Below, piece by piece: positions 52,830-59,999 of a DNA stretch of 64,000 nucleotides. The stretch covers positions 766,921-830,920 of the forward strand of contig NZ_LT891959.1 in the NCBI RefSeq assembly GCF_900186465.1. The letters are read 5' to 3'. The stretch is from Centipeda felix. Lineage in GTDB: Bacteria > Bacillota > Negativicutes > Selenomonadales > Selenomonadaceae. Position 1 is the stretch's first letter, and the number at the start of each line of letters is the position of its first letter. The notes below the pieces were generated by a model. The model made no database searches and had not been told where the DNA came from. It worked only from the letters and a program-made list of their open reading frames with translations. Both the position numbers and the translations under genes were made by a program.

Positions 52830-54088
52830 GCCACCTCCTCAGGGGCCGCAATCCGCCCCAGTATTGCACTCGCCGCCGCGACGTGCGGCCCCGCGAGATA
52901 GACCTCACTGTCCACATGACCCATGCGCCCGCGGAAATTGCGGTTCGTCGTCGAGACGCACCGCTCGCCCGCCGCGAGGATCCCCATATAGCCGCCGAGG
53001 CACGGGCCGCAGGTCGGCGTCGAGATCGCCGCCCCCGCCTCCATGAAGATCGCCAGATAGCCGCGCTTCATCGACTCCTCATAGACGTACGGCGAGCCCG
53101 GGATCACGATGCATCGCACGCGCTCATGCACCTTGTGCCCCTTCAGAATCGACGCCGCAATCTCCATATCCTCAAGACGTCCGTTCGTGCACGACCCAAT
53201 CACGACCTGATCGATAGCGATGGGCGCCCTGATGTCCATGACACGCTTCGTATTCTCGGGCAGATGCGGGAACGAGACGACGGGACGCAGTGCGCTGAGG
53301 TCAATCTCCACCGTCTGCGCATAGCGCGCATCAGCGTCGGCAGCCACAGGCGCGAACGGCTTCGTCATGCGTCCCTCGACGTACGCCCTGCATACATCAT
53401 CATACGGGAAAATGCCGTTCTTCGCCCCCGCCTCAATCGCCATATTGGCAATCGTCAGGCGGTCGGTCATGGAGAGTGACGCAGCGCCCTCGCCCGTAAA
53501 CTCAAGGCTCTTGTAGAGCGCACCGTCCACGCCGATCATGCCGATGAGCGTAAGGATGACATCCTTGCCGCTGATGTCCTGCGGCTTCTTCCCCGTCAGA
53601 TGCACATTGATTGCCTCGGGTACCTTGAACCATGCCTCGCCCGTTGCGATGCCGACCGCGAGATCCGTCGTGCCGACGCCCGTCGAGAACCCGTTCACCG
53701 CACCGTAGGTACAGGTGTGCGAGTCCGCGCCGATCGTGAGCATGCCCGGCCCAACGATGCCGCGCTCAGGCAGGATAACGTGCTCGATGCCCACGCGTCC
53801 CTGCTCGTAGTAGTGCAGGATGTTATGTTTGTGCGCAAAGTCGCGCATGATCTTCGCCAGCTCGGCGGACTTGATGTCCTTCGCCGGCTGAAAATGGTCG
53901 GGAATCAGAGCGATCTTCGTCCGATCAAAGACAGGGCGTCCCGTCTTTTCAAACTCCTTGATGGACGGGGGACCCGTCACATCGTTTGCGAGCACCATGT
54001 CGAGCTGGCAGACAACCAGCTGTCCCGGCTCCACATGGTCAAGCCCCGCATGGCGTGCGAGAATTTTCTCGCTCATGTTCATGCCCAT
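52826..54088 (-). CDS. leuC: 3-isopropylmalate dehydratase large subunit
   Basis: A 420-residue aconitase-family protein. The three cluster-binding Cys lie in [12 protein letters not shown] and [33 protein letters not shown] and [12 protein letters not shown] are also typical. The ATG at 54088 is five bases after AGGAGG; two further in-frame ATGs follow closely. Upstream, 54089-54230 holds a small CACGAG/CTCGTG hairpin (54183-54199) and the terminator of ilvC; I see no T-box or leader peptide. Confidence 0.96.
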   Translation of the reverse strand: MGMNMSEKILARHAGLDHVEPGQLVVCQLDMVLANDVTGPPSIKEFEKTGRPVFDRTKIALIPDHFQPAKDIKSAELAKIMRDFAHKHNILHYYEQGRVGIEHVILPERGIVGPGMLTIGADSHTCTYGAVNGFSTGVGTTDLAVGIATGEAWFKVPEAINVHLTGKKPQDISGKDVILTLIGMIGVDGALYKSLEFTGEGAASLSMTDRLTIANMAIEAGAKNGIFPYDDVCRAYVEGRMTKPFAPVAADADARYAQTVEIDLSALRPVVSFPHLPENTKRVMDIRAPIAIDQVVIGSCTNGRLEDMEIAASILKGHKVHERVRCIVIPGSPYVYEESMKRGYLAIFMEAGAAISTPTCGPCLGGYMGILAAGERCVSTTNRNFRGRMGHVDSEVYLAGPHVAAASAILGRIAAPEEVA

Positions 54089-54230
54089 ATAGCCCTCCTG
54101 AAATTACGATATGGCAATCATTCCCTGCCGTGCTCCTATGTGAATTCTATTAAAGCAAGTGGGTTGGTATTTAGACTTGCATCACGAGGCATTCTCGTGG
54201 AGCAGACAGGAAAAAGCTCTCCTTTGAAAA

Positions 54231-54260
54231 AAGAAGTCTCTCCGCGCGGAAAGACTTCTT
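54231..54260 (-). terminator. Terminator between ilvC and leuC
   Basis: AAGAAGTCTTTCC pairs with GGAGAGACTTCTT around a GCGC tip; on the minus strand TTTTTTC follows. It lies 22 bases past the ilvC stop and may limit read-through from the ilv genes into leuCDB. Confidence 0.85.
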
Positions 54261-54282
54261 TTTCATAAAATACGTGTATCGT

Positions 54283-55296
54283 TTAGAAATTGAGCTCTTT
54301 CTTGTCACGCAGCCACGGCATCATATTGCGCAGCTGTGCACCGACCTGCTCGATCTGATGCTCCTTGTGGAGACGACGCTGTGCGAGGAAGTTCGCACGT
54401 CCGGCAGCGCGGTTCTCGAGAAGCCAGTTGCGCGCGAACGTGCCGTCCTGGATCTCCTTCAGAACCTTCTTCATCTCCTTCTTCGTCTCCTCGGTGATGA
54501 TGCGCGGTCCAATCATGTAGTCGCCGTACTCTGCCGTATCGGAGCAGGACTGACGCATCTTCGTCATGCCGCCCTCATAGCAGAGATCAACGATCAGCTT
54601 CATCTCATGGAAGCACTCGAAGTATGCCATCTCGGGCGGATAGCCCGCCTCGACGAGCACCTCGAAGCCCGTCTGCATCAGCTGGCAGACACCGCCCATG
54701 AGGACGCACTGCTCACCGAACAGATCCTCCTCCGTCTCATCGCGGAACGTCGTCTGGAGCACACCGGAACGCGTCGCACCAAGGCCGCGTGCATAGGCGA
54801 GCGCGAGATCGAAGCACTTGCCCGTCTCGTCCTTCTCGACAGCGAATACAGCCGGAACGCCCGAGCCCTCCTCGAACGTGCGGCGGACGAGGTGACCGGG
54901 TCCCTTCGGCGCAACCATGAACACATCGACGCCCTCGGGCGGAACGATCTGCTTGAAATGGATGTTGAAGCCGTGAGCAAAAGCGAGCGCACTGCCCTTC
55001 TTGAGGTTCGGGCCGATCTCTTCCTTGTAGACATCCGCCTGCTTCTCATCAGGGATGAGGACCATCGTGACATCCGCCTGCTTCACCGCATCGGCAACCG
55101 ACGTGACCTTCAGACCATGTGCCTCAGCCTTCGCCTTGGACTTCGAGCCAGCGTAGAGACCGACGACGACATTGAGTCCGCTCTCCTTGAGGTTCAGTGC
55201 ATGCGCATGACCCTGACTGCCATAGCCGATGATCGCAATCGTCTTGCCCTCGATTGCACTCCAGTTGACGTCCTGGTCATAGTAAGTTTTTGCCAT
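54283..55296 (-). CDS. ilvC: Ketol-acid reductoisomerase
   Basis: A 337-residue NADPH enzyme of valine, leucine and isoleucine synthesis (class I, short form). [20 protein letters not shown] is the Rossmann start; [37 protein letters not shown] and the C-terminal [15 protein letters not shown] close it. The ATG at 55296 starts [11 protein letters not shown]; its first 20 bases overlap the ilvH end, so the genes are coupled. Confidence 0.97.
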   Translation of the reverse strand: MAKTYYDQDVNWSAIEGKTIAIIGYGSQGHAHALNLKESGLNVVVGLYAGSKSKAKAEAHGLKVTSVADAVKQADVTMVLIPDEKQADVYKEEIGPNLKKGSALAFAHGFNIHFKQIVPPEGVDVFMVAPKGPGHLVRRTFEEGSGVPAVFAVEKDETGKCFDLALAYARGLGATRSGVLQTTFRDETEEDLFGEQCVLMGGVCQLMQTGFEVLVEAGYPPEMAYFECFHEMKLIVDLCYEGGMTKMRQSCSDTAEYGDYMIGPRIITEETKKEMKKVLKEIQDGTFARNWLLENRAAGRANFLAQRRLHKEHQIEQVGAQLRNMMPWLRDKKELNF

Positions 55297-55807
55297 AGTA
55301 CTCCCTCTCCTCACAGTGTTCATATATGGTGCGTTCTCCGCGTTCGAGCGCGATGAGCCCCGTGCGGATGACCTCGACAATACCGTAGGGCTTCAGCACC
55401 TTTAGGAATGCGGTCACCTTGTCATCTCCGCCCGTGATCTCAAAGATGATCGAGGAGGACTCCACATCGACGACATGTGCGCGGAACAGCTCGCCCATCT
55501 TCAGCACATCGAGGCGATTCTCATCACCCGCACGCACCTTGATGAGTGTCATGCCACGGCACGCCGCATTTTTTTCGTCCAGACGCTGGACAGCCCGCAC
55601 GACGGGCATCTTCTCCAGCTGCTTGATCATCTGCTCGACGATATTCCCATCCCCGTGCATCACCACCGTGATGCGTGAGAAATCCGGCGACTCCGTCACA
55701 CCGACAGCCAGACTGTCGATGTTGAACTCGCGCCGCGAGAACATGCTGACAACACGCACCAGAACCCCCGTCTGGTTCGCGACAAAGACGGACAGCACAT
55801 GTTTCAT
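55277..55807 (-). CDS. ilvH: Acetolactate synthase regulatory (small) subunit
   Basis: A 176-residue protein with an N-terminal ACT domain ([33 protein letters not shown]) and a C-terminal ACT-like domain ([21 protein letters not shown]). It binds valine and controls the catalytic subunit IlvB, which is not in this window. The ATG at 55807 is nine bases after AAGGAGG; the one two codons earlier is too close. It is the first gene after a consensus promoter. Confidence 0.95.
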   Translation of the reverse strand: MKHVLSVFVANQTGVLVRVVSMFSRREFNIDSLAVGVTESPDFSRITVVMHGDGNIVEQMIKQLEKMPVVRAVQRLDEKNAACRGMTLIKVRAGDENRLDVLKMGELFRAHVVDVESSSIIFEITGGDDKVTAFLKVLKPYGIVEVIRTGLIALERGERTIYEHCEEREYYGKNLL

Positions 55808-55855
55808 GGTCATCCGCCTCCTTCCTCAGCACATTTTTTTCGGGAAAACTCCTTT

Positions 55856-55884
55856 ATTATCTCCTTCACGCCTCTATTTGTCAA
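55856..55884 (-). promoter_or_regulatory. Promoter for ilvH-ilvC
   Basis: TTGACA (55879-55884), a 17-base spacer and GATAAT (55856-55861) on the minus strand, 49 bases before the ilvH start. Confidence 0.7.
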
Positions 55885-55939
55885 TAGATTTTTCCGCGTG
55901 GAGCATATCGGGCGCGTGAATACAATGCGCGCAGCTTTT

Positions 55940-56863
55940 TCATACCCGCACTTCAAAATGCGGCGCATTCTCCTCCGCAGGCGCCTCCCCCGTCTGCCCA
56001 GCCTTCGGGGCGGGCGCGGCCGACGGCGGCATGCGCAGTTCCTTGGGTGGGGCGGCAGGTAGGTTGGGCTTTGCCGCCGAAGGGCGCGCGGATGGTACAC
56101 GGCGCGGCGGCTTCGGCACACGTACGGGCGGCGGGGCGGCCGCAGGTGCAGCGTGCTCCTCCTCCGCCAGTCGTTCCAGCACCTCGCCTGCCGTCAGCCC
56201 CGTGTACTCGGGGAGAAGTTCGCCCTGCGGCGTACGTCTCTGCCGTGCCCGTTCTGCCGCTGCGAGGAGATCCTCATGAGCGCGCGGCGGCGGTGCCTGC
56301 GGCTCACTCTCATGAGCGAGAATGCGCTCGCCAAGCGACGGCTCTGCCGCCTGCGCATTCCCCTTTTTCCGAAAGAAACGGAAAAAGAGGAACGCCCCGA
56401 CCGCTGCCGCGAGGACGATCATCCCTGCCCAGTAGACACCGCTCGTCGCCGTATAGGACTTTGGCGGCGGCTCAGCCCCCGTCTGGCTGAGCTGCTGCTT
56501 GAGTGCCGCATTCTCCTGCGCCATATCCAGCCCGTTCGCGACATCTGCGCCCGTCTGTCCATCCGCCTTCGTGCCGTGGTCAACACGCGACGCAGACGTA
56601 CTGACGTGATCGCCCTTCGCCGCATCGGAACGCGTGCCCGCATTGCCCGTCTTTCCTGTCTGTGCTTTACCATCCTGCGGTGCGCCCGTCGTTGTCTTGG
56701 AGAGCGCACCGTTCCCCTGCGCGACCGAGTCACGCGCCTGCTGCTCCGCCTGCGCATCACCCGTTGTATGCGTCTGATTTGCCTGTGCGTCGCGCGCCGC
56801 ATCCCCGAGTGTGATCTTCGGCGGTGTCGGGGGCGTCGGCGGTGTCGGCGGTGTAATCGCCAT
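55940..56863 (-). CDS. Proline- and alanine-rich single-span membrane protein, unknown function
   Basis: A 307-residue protein I do not recognise. It begins MAITPPTPPTPPTPPKI, a run of TPP units. Residues 20-140 are polar, Gln/Thr/Asp-rich and probably disordered (DAQAEQQARDS, GKAQTGKTGNAG). One hydrophobic span lies at about 144-163 (GVYWAGMIVLAAAVGAFLFF), followed by FRKKG, so the C-terminal half is probably cytoplasmic; it is Ala/Pro-rich with PPPVRVPKPPRRV. No signal peptide precedes the span, so the disordered N-terminus is likely exposed outside. It has its own TATAGT-type promoter upstream and no operon partner. Confidence 0.7.
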   Translation of the reverse strand: MAITPPTPPTPPTPPKITLGDAARDAQANQTHTTGDAQAEQQARDSVAQGNGALSKTTTGAPQDGKAQTGKTGNAGTRSDAAKGDHVSTSASRVDHGTKADGQTGADVANGLDMAQENAALKQQLSQTGAEPPPKSYTATSGVYWAGMIVLAAAVGAFLFFRFFRKKGNAQAAEPSLGERILAHESEPQAPPPRAHEDLLAAAERARQRRTPQGELLPEYTGLTAGEVLERLAEEEHAAPAAAPPPVRVPKPPRRVPSARPSAAKPNLPAAPPKELRMPPSAAPAPKAGQTGEAPAEENAPHFEVRV

Positions 56864-56930
56864 AGCAGGGCTCCTTTCTCATCAAATTGCTCTCTCTACT
56901 ATAGCAGAAAAATCTCTTCGGCGAAACAGA

Positions 56931-56961
56931 AAAAGCGTCCCGCCGATCACAGGACGCTTTT
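56931..56961 (-). terminator. Terminator of the methyltransferase gene
   Basis: AAAAGCGTCC/GGACGCTTTT, a 10-bp stem with an 11-base loop, followed by TTTTTC-like sequence on the minus strand. Confidence 0.8.
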
Positions 56962-56979
56962 ATGATGTCGAAACGATTA

Positions 56980-57606
56980 TTACGCCTTATACGCCCGAAC
57001 GTTCAGACGGTCATGCGCCAAATCCTCGTCGATCTCCACGCGCGCAAATCCCGCGCCCCTGAGCAGGCTTTCGAGTTCCTCGCCGGTATAGACGGACATG
57101 CCGTCGACAATCTTCAGCCACTTCTCATGACTCTTCGTCTTGCCGCTCGTCTCATTTGTAATCATAAACATACCGCCGGGCTTCAGTACGCGGTGCACCT
57201 GTGCAAAGCAACGTGCAATCTCCGGCCAGAAATACACCGTCTCGAACGCCGTCACAACATCGAACTGACTGTCATCAAACGGCAGTTCCTGCACATTTCC
57301 CTGCACGATTTCACAGCGTCCCGCCGCAATCGCCGCATGGTTGACCTCACGCGCCTTCTCCACAGAGACGGACGAATAGTCCAGCCCCGTCACATGCCCC
57401 TCGTCCACCATCCGCAGGAACACGGCGACGTTTGCTCCGCCGCCGCAGCCGCAGTCAAGCACCTGCTCGCTCCCTTGCAGGTCGAGATGCGAAAAGCCCC
57501 ACGCCGCAATCCCCGCATGTCCACGATTCATCATGGCGATGACAAATTTCCCCATCTTCCCTTGGGGGTTTCCCATATTGCTGAAAAATTTACGAAGCAG
57601 CCCCAT
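56980..57606 (-). CDS. Class I SAM-dependent methyltransferase
   Basis: A 208-residue protein. VLDCGCGGGANVAVFLRM is the SAM-binding motif I, VTGLDYSSVSVEKAREV gives the ribose-binding Asp, GNVQELPFDDSQFDVVTAFE is motif II-like and RVLKPGGMFMI is motif III. The fold matches ubiE/Methyltransf_11 enzymes acting on small molecules. The substrate is unknown. It is a single gene with its own terminator. The ATG at 57606 follows AGGAGTAG; the frame upstream to 57633 has no better ribosome site. Confidence 0.85.
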   Translation of the reverse strand: MGLLRKFFSNMGNPQGKMGKFVIAMMNRGHAGIAAWGFSHLDLQGSEQVLDCGCGGGANVAVFLRMVDEGHVTGLDYSSVSVEKAREVNHAAIAAGRCEIVQGNVQELPFDDSQFDVVTAFETVYFWPEIARCFAQVHRVLKPGGMFMITNETSGKTKSHEKWLKIVDGMSVYTGEELESLLRGAGFARVEIDEDLAHDRLNVRAYKA

Positions 57607-57696
57607 GCTACTCCTCCTTTCTGCGAATGCCACAGCCCATTGTCATTATGTCAGCGGTATCGCTACAAGCCCCCCTTCCACCGCTTGCGCGGTCCC

Positions 57697-57765
57697 CCTC
57701 CCCCGTGTCGCACGGGGGAGGCTAGGATTATGGCATCTTAGCTTCCCCCGTCGCAACGGGGGAAG
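57697..57765. repeat. Pair of related C5/G5 hairpins with a conserved tail
   Basis: CCTCCCCCG/CGGGGGAGG at 57697-57721 and CTTCCCCCG/CGGGGGAAG at 57742-57765 are near copies of one hairpin. A tail, GTGGCGAGCGCAGCGAGTCG, follows to about 57785. This looks like a dispersed intergenic repeat unit rather than a terminator, as neither stem has a T run. The 211-base gap holds no gene. Confidence 0.6.
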
Positions 57766-57817
57766 TGGCGAGCGCAGCGAGTCGATAGGGGCGTTTGTGC
57801 AGCAGTCCCACTGGATT

Positions 57818-58798
57818 TTACAGCAGCGCCTTGCGCAGCTCCGCATCCGTCTGCACCGTGAGATAGCACGGTGCGATATCGAGCACGGTCCTGCACCCCT
57901 TTGCGCCCTCAGAGGCGAGACGGTATGCCGCACGCGCGTATGCAGCGAGGACGCACGCCGTGAACTCGGGGTTCGAATCGAGCTTCAGGCTGAACTCGAT
58001 CACATGCTTATGCGCATTGTTCTCCCCCGTCGCGCCCGAGCGGATGACGAACCCGCCGTGTGCAAGCCCTGCATGGTCGCGCTGCAGTACTTCCTCGCTG
58101 ATGAAGTGCACCGTCGTGTCATAGTCCGAGAAATAGTTCGGCATCGTCACGATCGCCTTCTCGACCGCTGCCGCATCCGCGCCCTCCTCGAGTACGACAT
58201 AGCACTCACGCGTATGCTTTTCGCGCGTCGTGAGCACCGGATTCGAGCCGCTGCGCACGGCCTCGAGTGCCGCCGGGACAGGAACGGTGTACTGCTTGGC
58301 ATCCCTCACCCCCGGGATGCGGCGGATCGCATCCGAGTGCCCCTGGCTGACACCGCGCCCCCAGAACGTGTAGTCCGCACCGTTCGTGAGCACCGCATTC
58401 GCATAGACGCGTGCGAGGGAGAACATGCCGGGATCCCAGCCGACCGAGATCACACCGACGTGCCCTGCCGCCTTTGCCGCCGCATCCACCGCCGCATAGT
58501 GCGTCGGGATATTGGCGTGCGTATCAAAGCTGTCCACCACGTTGAAAAGCTTCGCGAACTCCGGTGTCTGCTTCGGAAGATCGGTCGCCGAGCCACCGCA
58601 GAGAATGAGCACATCCACCTTGTTCTTCCACTCCGCCGCCTTCGATGCCGCCACCACCGGCACCTGCGTGCGCGGCTTCACCGACGCGGGATCGCGGCGC
58701 GTAAATACAGCGGCCAGCTCCATGTCAGGATTGGCCTCGACGGCGTACTCCACGCCGCGTCCGAGATTGCCATAGCCTAGAATACCAATGCGAATCAT
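57818..58798 (-). CDS. ddh: meso-Diaminopimelate D-dehydrogenase
   Basis: A 326-residue NADPH enzyme that makes meso-DAP in one step from tetrahydrodipicolinate and ammonia. RIGILGYGNLGRGVEYAVE is the dinucleotide site; LILCGGSATDLP, VVDSFDTHANIPTHY, SVGWDPGMFSLARVYANAVL and WGRGVSQGHSDAIRRIPGV are diagnostic. The ATG at 58798 begins MIRIGIL behind a GGAGG. Since DapF is also encoded here, the cell may use two routes. Confidence 0.96.
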   Translation of the reverse strand: MIRIGILGYGNLGRGVEYAVEANPDMELAAVFTRRDPASVKPRTQVPVVAASKAAEWKNKVDVLILCGGSATDLPKQTPEFAKLFNVVDSFDTHANIPTHYAAVDAAAKAAGHVGVISVGWDPGMFSLARVYANAVLTNGADYTFWGRGVSQGHSDAIRRIPGVRDAKQYTVPVPAALEAVRSGSNPVLTTREKHTRECYVVLEEGADAAAVEKAIVTMPNYFSDYDTTVHFISEEVLQRDHAGLAHGGFVIRSGATGENNAHKHVIEFSLKLDSNPEFTACVLAAYARAAYRLASEGAKGCRTVLDIAPCYLTVQTDAELRKALL

Positions 58799-58843
58799 AT
58801 TTCCTCCCTCGCCGTCCCCCGACGGCATAGAATCTACAGCCGA

Positions 58844-59158
58844 TTAGTAATGCGGATGTTCCTTCACGTAGTCCACCGGCCGCGACCAGTCCACCTGTAC
58901 ACCCGTATCATTCCACAGACGCGTCAGCGCGAGCGCCAAACTCTCCTTGTCTGCGAGCGGCGTGATCGTTTCCTTCGTAAAGTCCATCAGCGTCTTGTGC
59001 GGTACCTCGACCTCATGGTCTTTGGCGAGGAACTCCTCCACCGCCGTACACCCCTTCTCATCGGCAAGATGGACCTCCGCACGATGCGCACTGCCGTCGT
59101 AATCAATCCAACCGAGAACGTCGCCATAGCTGATGGCAACACTGTATGTATCACTCAC
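58844..59158 (-). CDS. Small acidic protein of unknown function
   Basis: A protein of about 104 residues, starting at a GTG (59158) five bases after GAGGTGA; a GTG three codons earlier sits on that site. It is soluble and acidic with His, Asp and Glu, for example VSDTYSVAISYGDVLGWIDY, VPHKTLMDFTKETITPLADK and the end WSRPVDYVKEHPHY. No family is recognised. A well-formed promoter precedes it, so it is likely real. It ends 45 bases before ddh and may be cotranscribed with it. Confidence 0.72.
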   Translation of the reverse strand: MSDTYSVAISYGDVLGWIDYDGSAHRAEVHLADEKGCTAVEEFLAKDHEVEVPHKTLMDFTKETITPLADKESLALALTRLWNDTGVQVDWSRPVDYVKEHPHY

Positions 59159-59207
59159 GCATATCACCTCGTATTCAAATCTTTTGTCCCAGTGAAGGAC
59201 GCATCTT

Positions 59208-59236
59208 ATTATAGAACGATTCTCTCATACACGCAA
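59208..59236 (-). promoter_or_regulatory. Promoter for the unknown small acidic protein (and possibly ddh)
   Basis: TTGCGT (59231-59236), a 17-base spacer and TATAAT (59208-59213) on the minus strand. Confidence 0.65.
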
Positions 59237-59257
59237 CAGAGGGGCAGAAATTTATTC

Positions 59258-59286
59258 TGGACAGAAATGCGCACGATACATATAAT
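59258..59286 (+). promoter_or_regulatory. Promoter for hicAB
   Basis: TGGACA (59258-59263), a 17-base spacer and TATAAT (59281-59286), 17 bases before the hicA ATG. The short leader fits a tightly controlled toxin-antitoxin operon that HicB would repress. Confidence 0.7.
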
Positions 59287-59303
59287 GAGATAGAGGTGAT
59301 GAG

Positions 59304-59486
59304 ATGCGATTTATCGAACTTGAGCGTCTGATAAAAAAGAATGGTTGGTATCTCAAAAATTCGAACGGCTCACATATGCAATATATACATGATGATAAGC
59401 CGGGAAAAATCACGATACCGAATCACCCAGGCGACCTCGATCCCAAGACCGTCAGATCTGTCCTGCGCAGTGCAGGATTAAAGTGA
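59304..59486 (+). CDS. hicA: HicA toxin (mRNA interferase)
   Basis: A 60-residue double-stranded-RNA-binding-fold protein. The start RFIELERLIKKNGWYLKNSN leads to GSHMQYIHDD, whose His is the catalytic residue of HicA ribonucleases, then KITIPNHPGDLDPKTVRSVL. It would cleave mRNA when not held by HicB, whose gene follows after 12 bases. The ribosome site is AGAGGTGA. Confidence 0.93.
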   Translation: MRFIELERLIKKNGWYLKNSNGSHMQYIHDDKPGKITIPNHPGDLDPKTVRSVLRSAGLK

Positions 59487-59498
59487 GGAGGCATTGTT

Positions 59499-59918
59499 AT
59501 GAATCTGGTCTATCCTGCCATTTTTTATCCCTGTGAAGTGAACCCCGGCTTCTGTGTCGTTGTCCCCGATCTCCCTGGCTGTGTCAGTGAGGGTGCAAGT
59601 CTCTCCGAGGCAATCGCAATGGGTGAGGACGCAGCATCGGGCTGGGTGCTCGGCGAGTTGGAGGACGGGAAAAGCGCTCCGCCCGCGAGCCGCATTGAGG
59701 ACATTCACCCCGACCCCGAGATGGGTGAGGGGTTCGTCAGCCTGCTCTCCCTCGATATGGATGCCTACGCCGCCAAGTACGGCAGTAAATCCATCCGCAA
59801 GAATCTCACCATCCCCGCATGGCTGAACACCTTCGCCGAGCAGAAAAAACTCAACGTCTCCAAGGTGCTGCAGGATGCGCTCACCGCACTCTATCAAAAG
59901 GAAGCGGCGGCACAGTAA
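59499..59918 (+). CDS. hicB: HicB antitoxin
   Basis: A 139-residue protein with an N-terminal partial RNase H fold (NLVYPAIFYPCEVNPGFCVV, VPDLPGCVSEGASLSEAI) that caps HicA, and a C-terminal ribbon-helix-helix-like DNA-binding part (SIRKNLTIPAWLNTFAEQKK, LNVSKVLQDALTAL). It should neutralise the toxin and repress the operon. The ATG follows GAGGAGG. A strong terminator follows at 59937-59972. Confidence 0.93.
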   Translation: MNLVYPAIFYPCEVNPGFCVVVPDLPGCVSEGASLSEAIAMGEDAASGWVLGELEDGKSAPPASRIEDIHPDPEMGEGFVSLLSLDMDAYAAKYGSKSIRKNLTIPAWLNTFAEQKKLNVSKVLQDALTALYQKEAAAQ

Positions 59919-59936
59919 AGAAGGAATGGTCAACAA

Positions 59937-59972
59937 CGAGGACCGTGATACGGAATCGTATCACGGCCCTCG
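59937..59972. terminator. Bidirectional terminator between hicB and the autotransporter gene
   Basis: CGAGGACCGTGATACG pairs with CGTATCACGGCCCTCG (one mismatch) around a 4-base loop, and TTTATT follows on the plus strand. Confidence 0.85.
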
Positions 59973-59999
59973 TTTATTGTGTCGATATTGTTTAACGTA

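Noticed and set aside
54089-54230. T-box or leader-peptide attenuator before leuC
   Set aside because: No T-box core motif and no Leu-rich short frame with a competing hairpin was found; the hairpin present is better read as the ilvC terminator.
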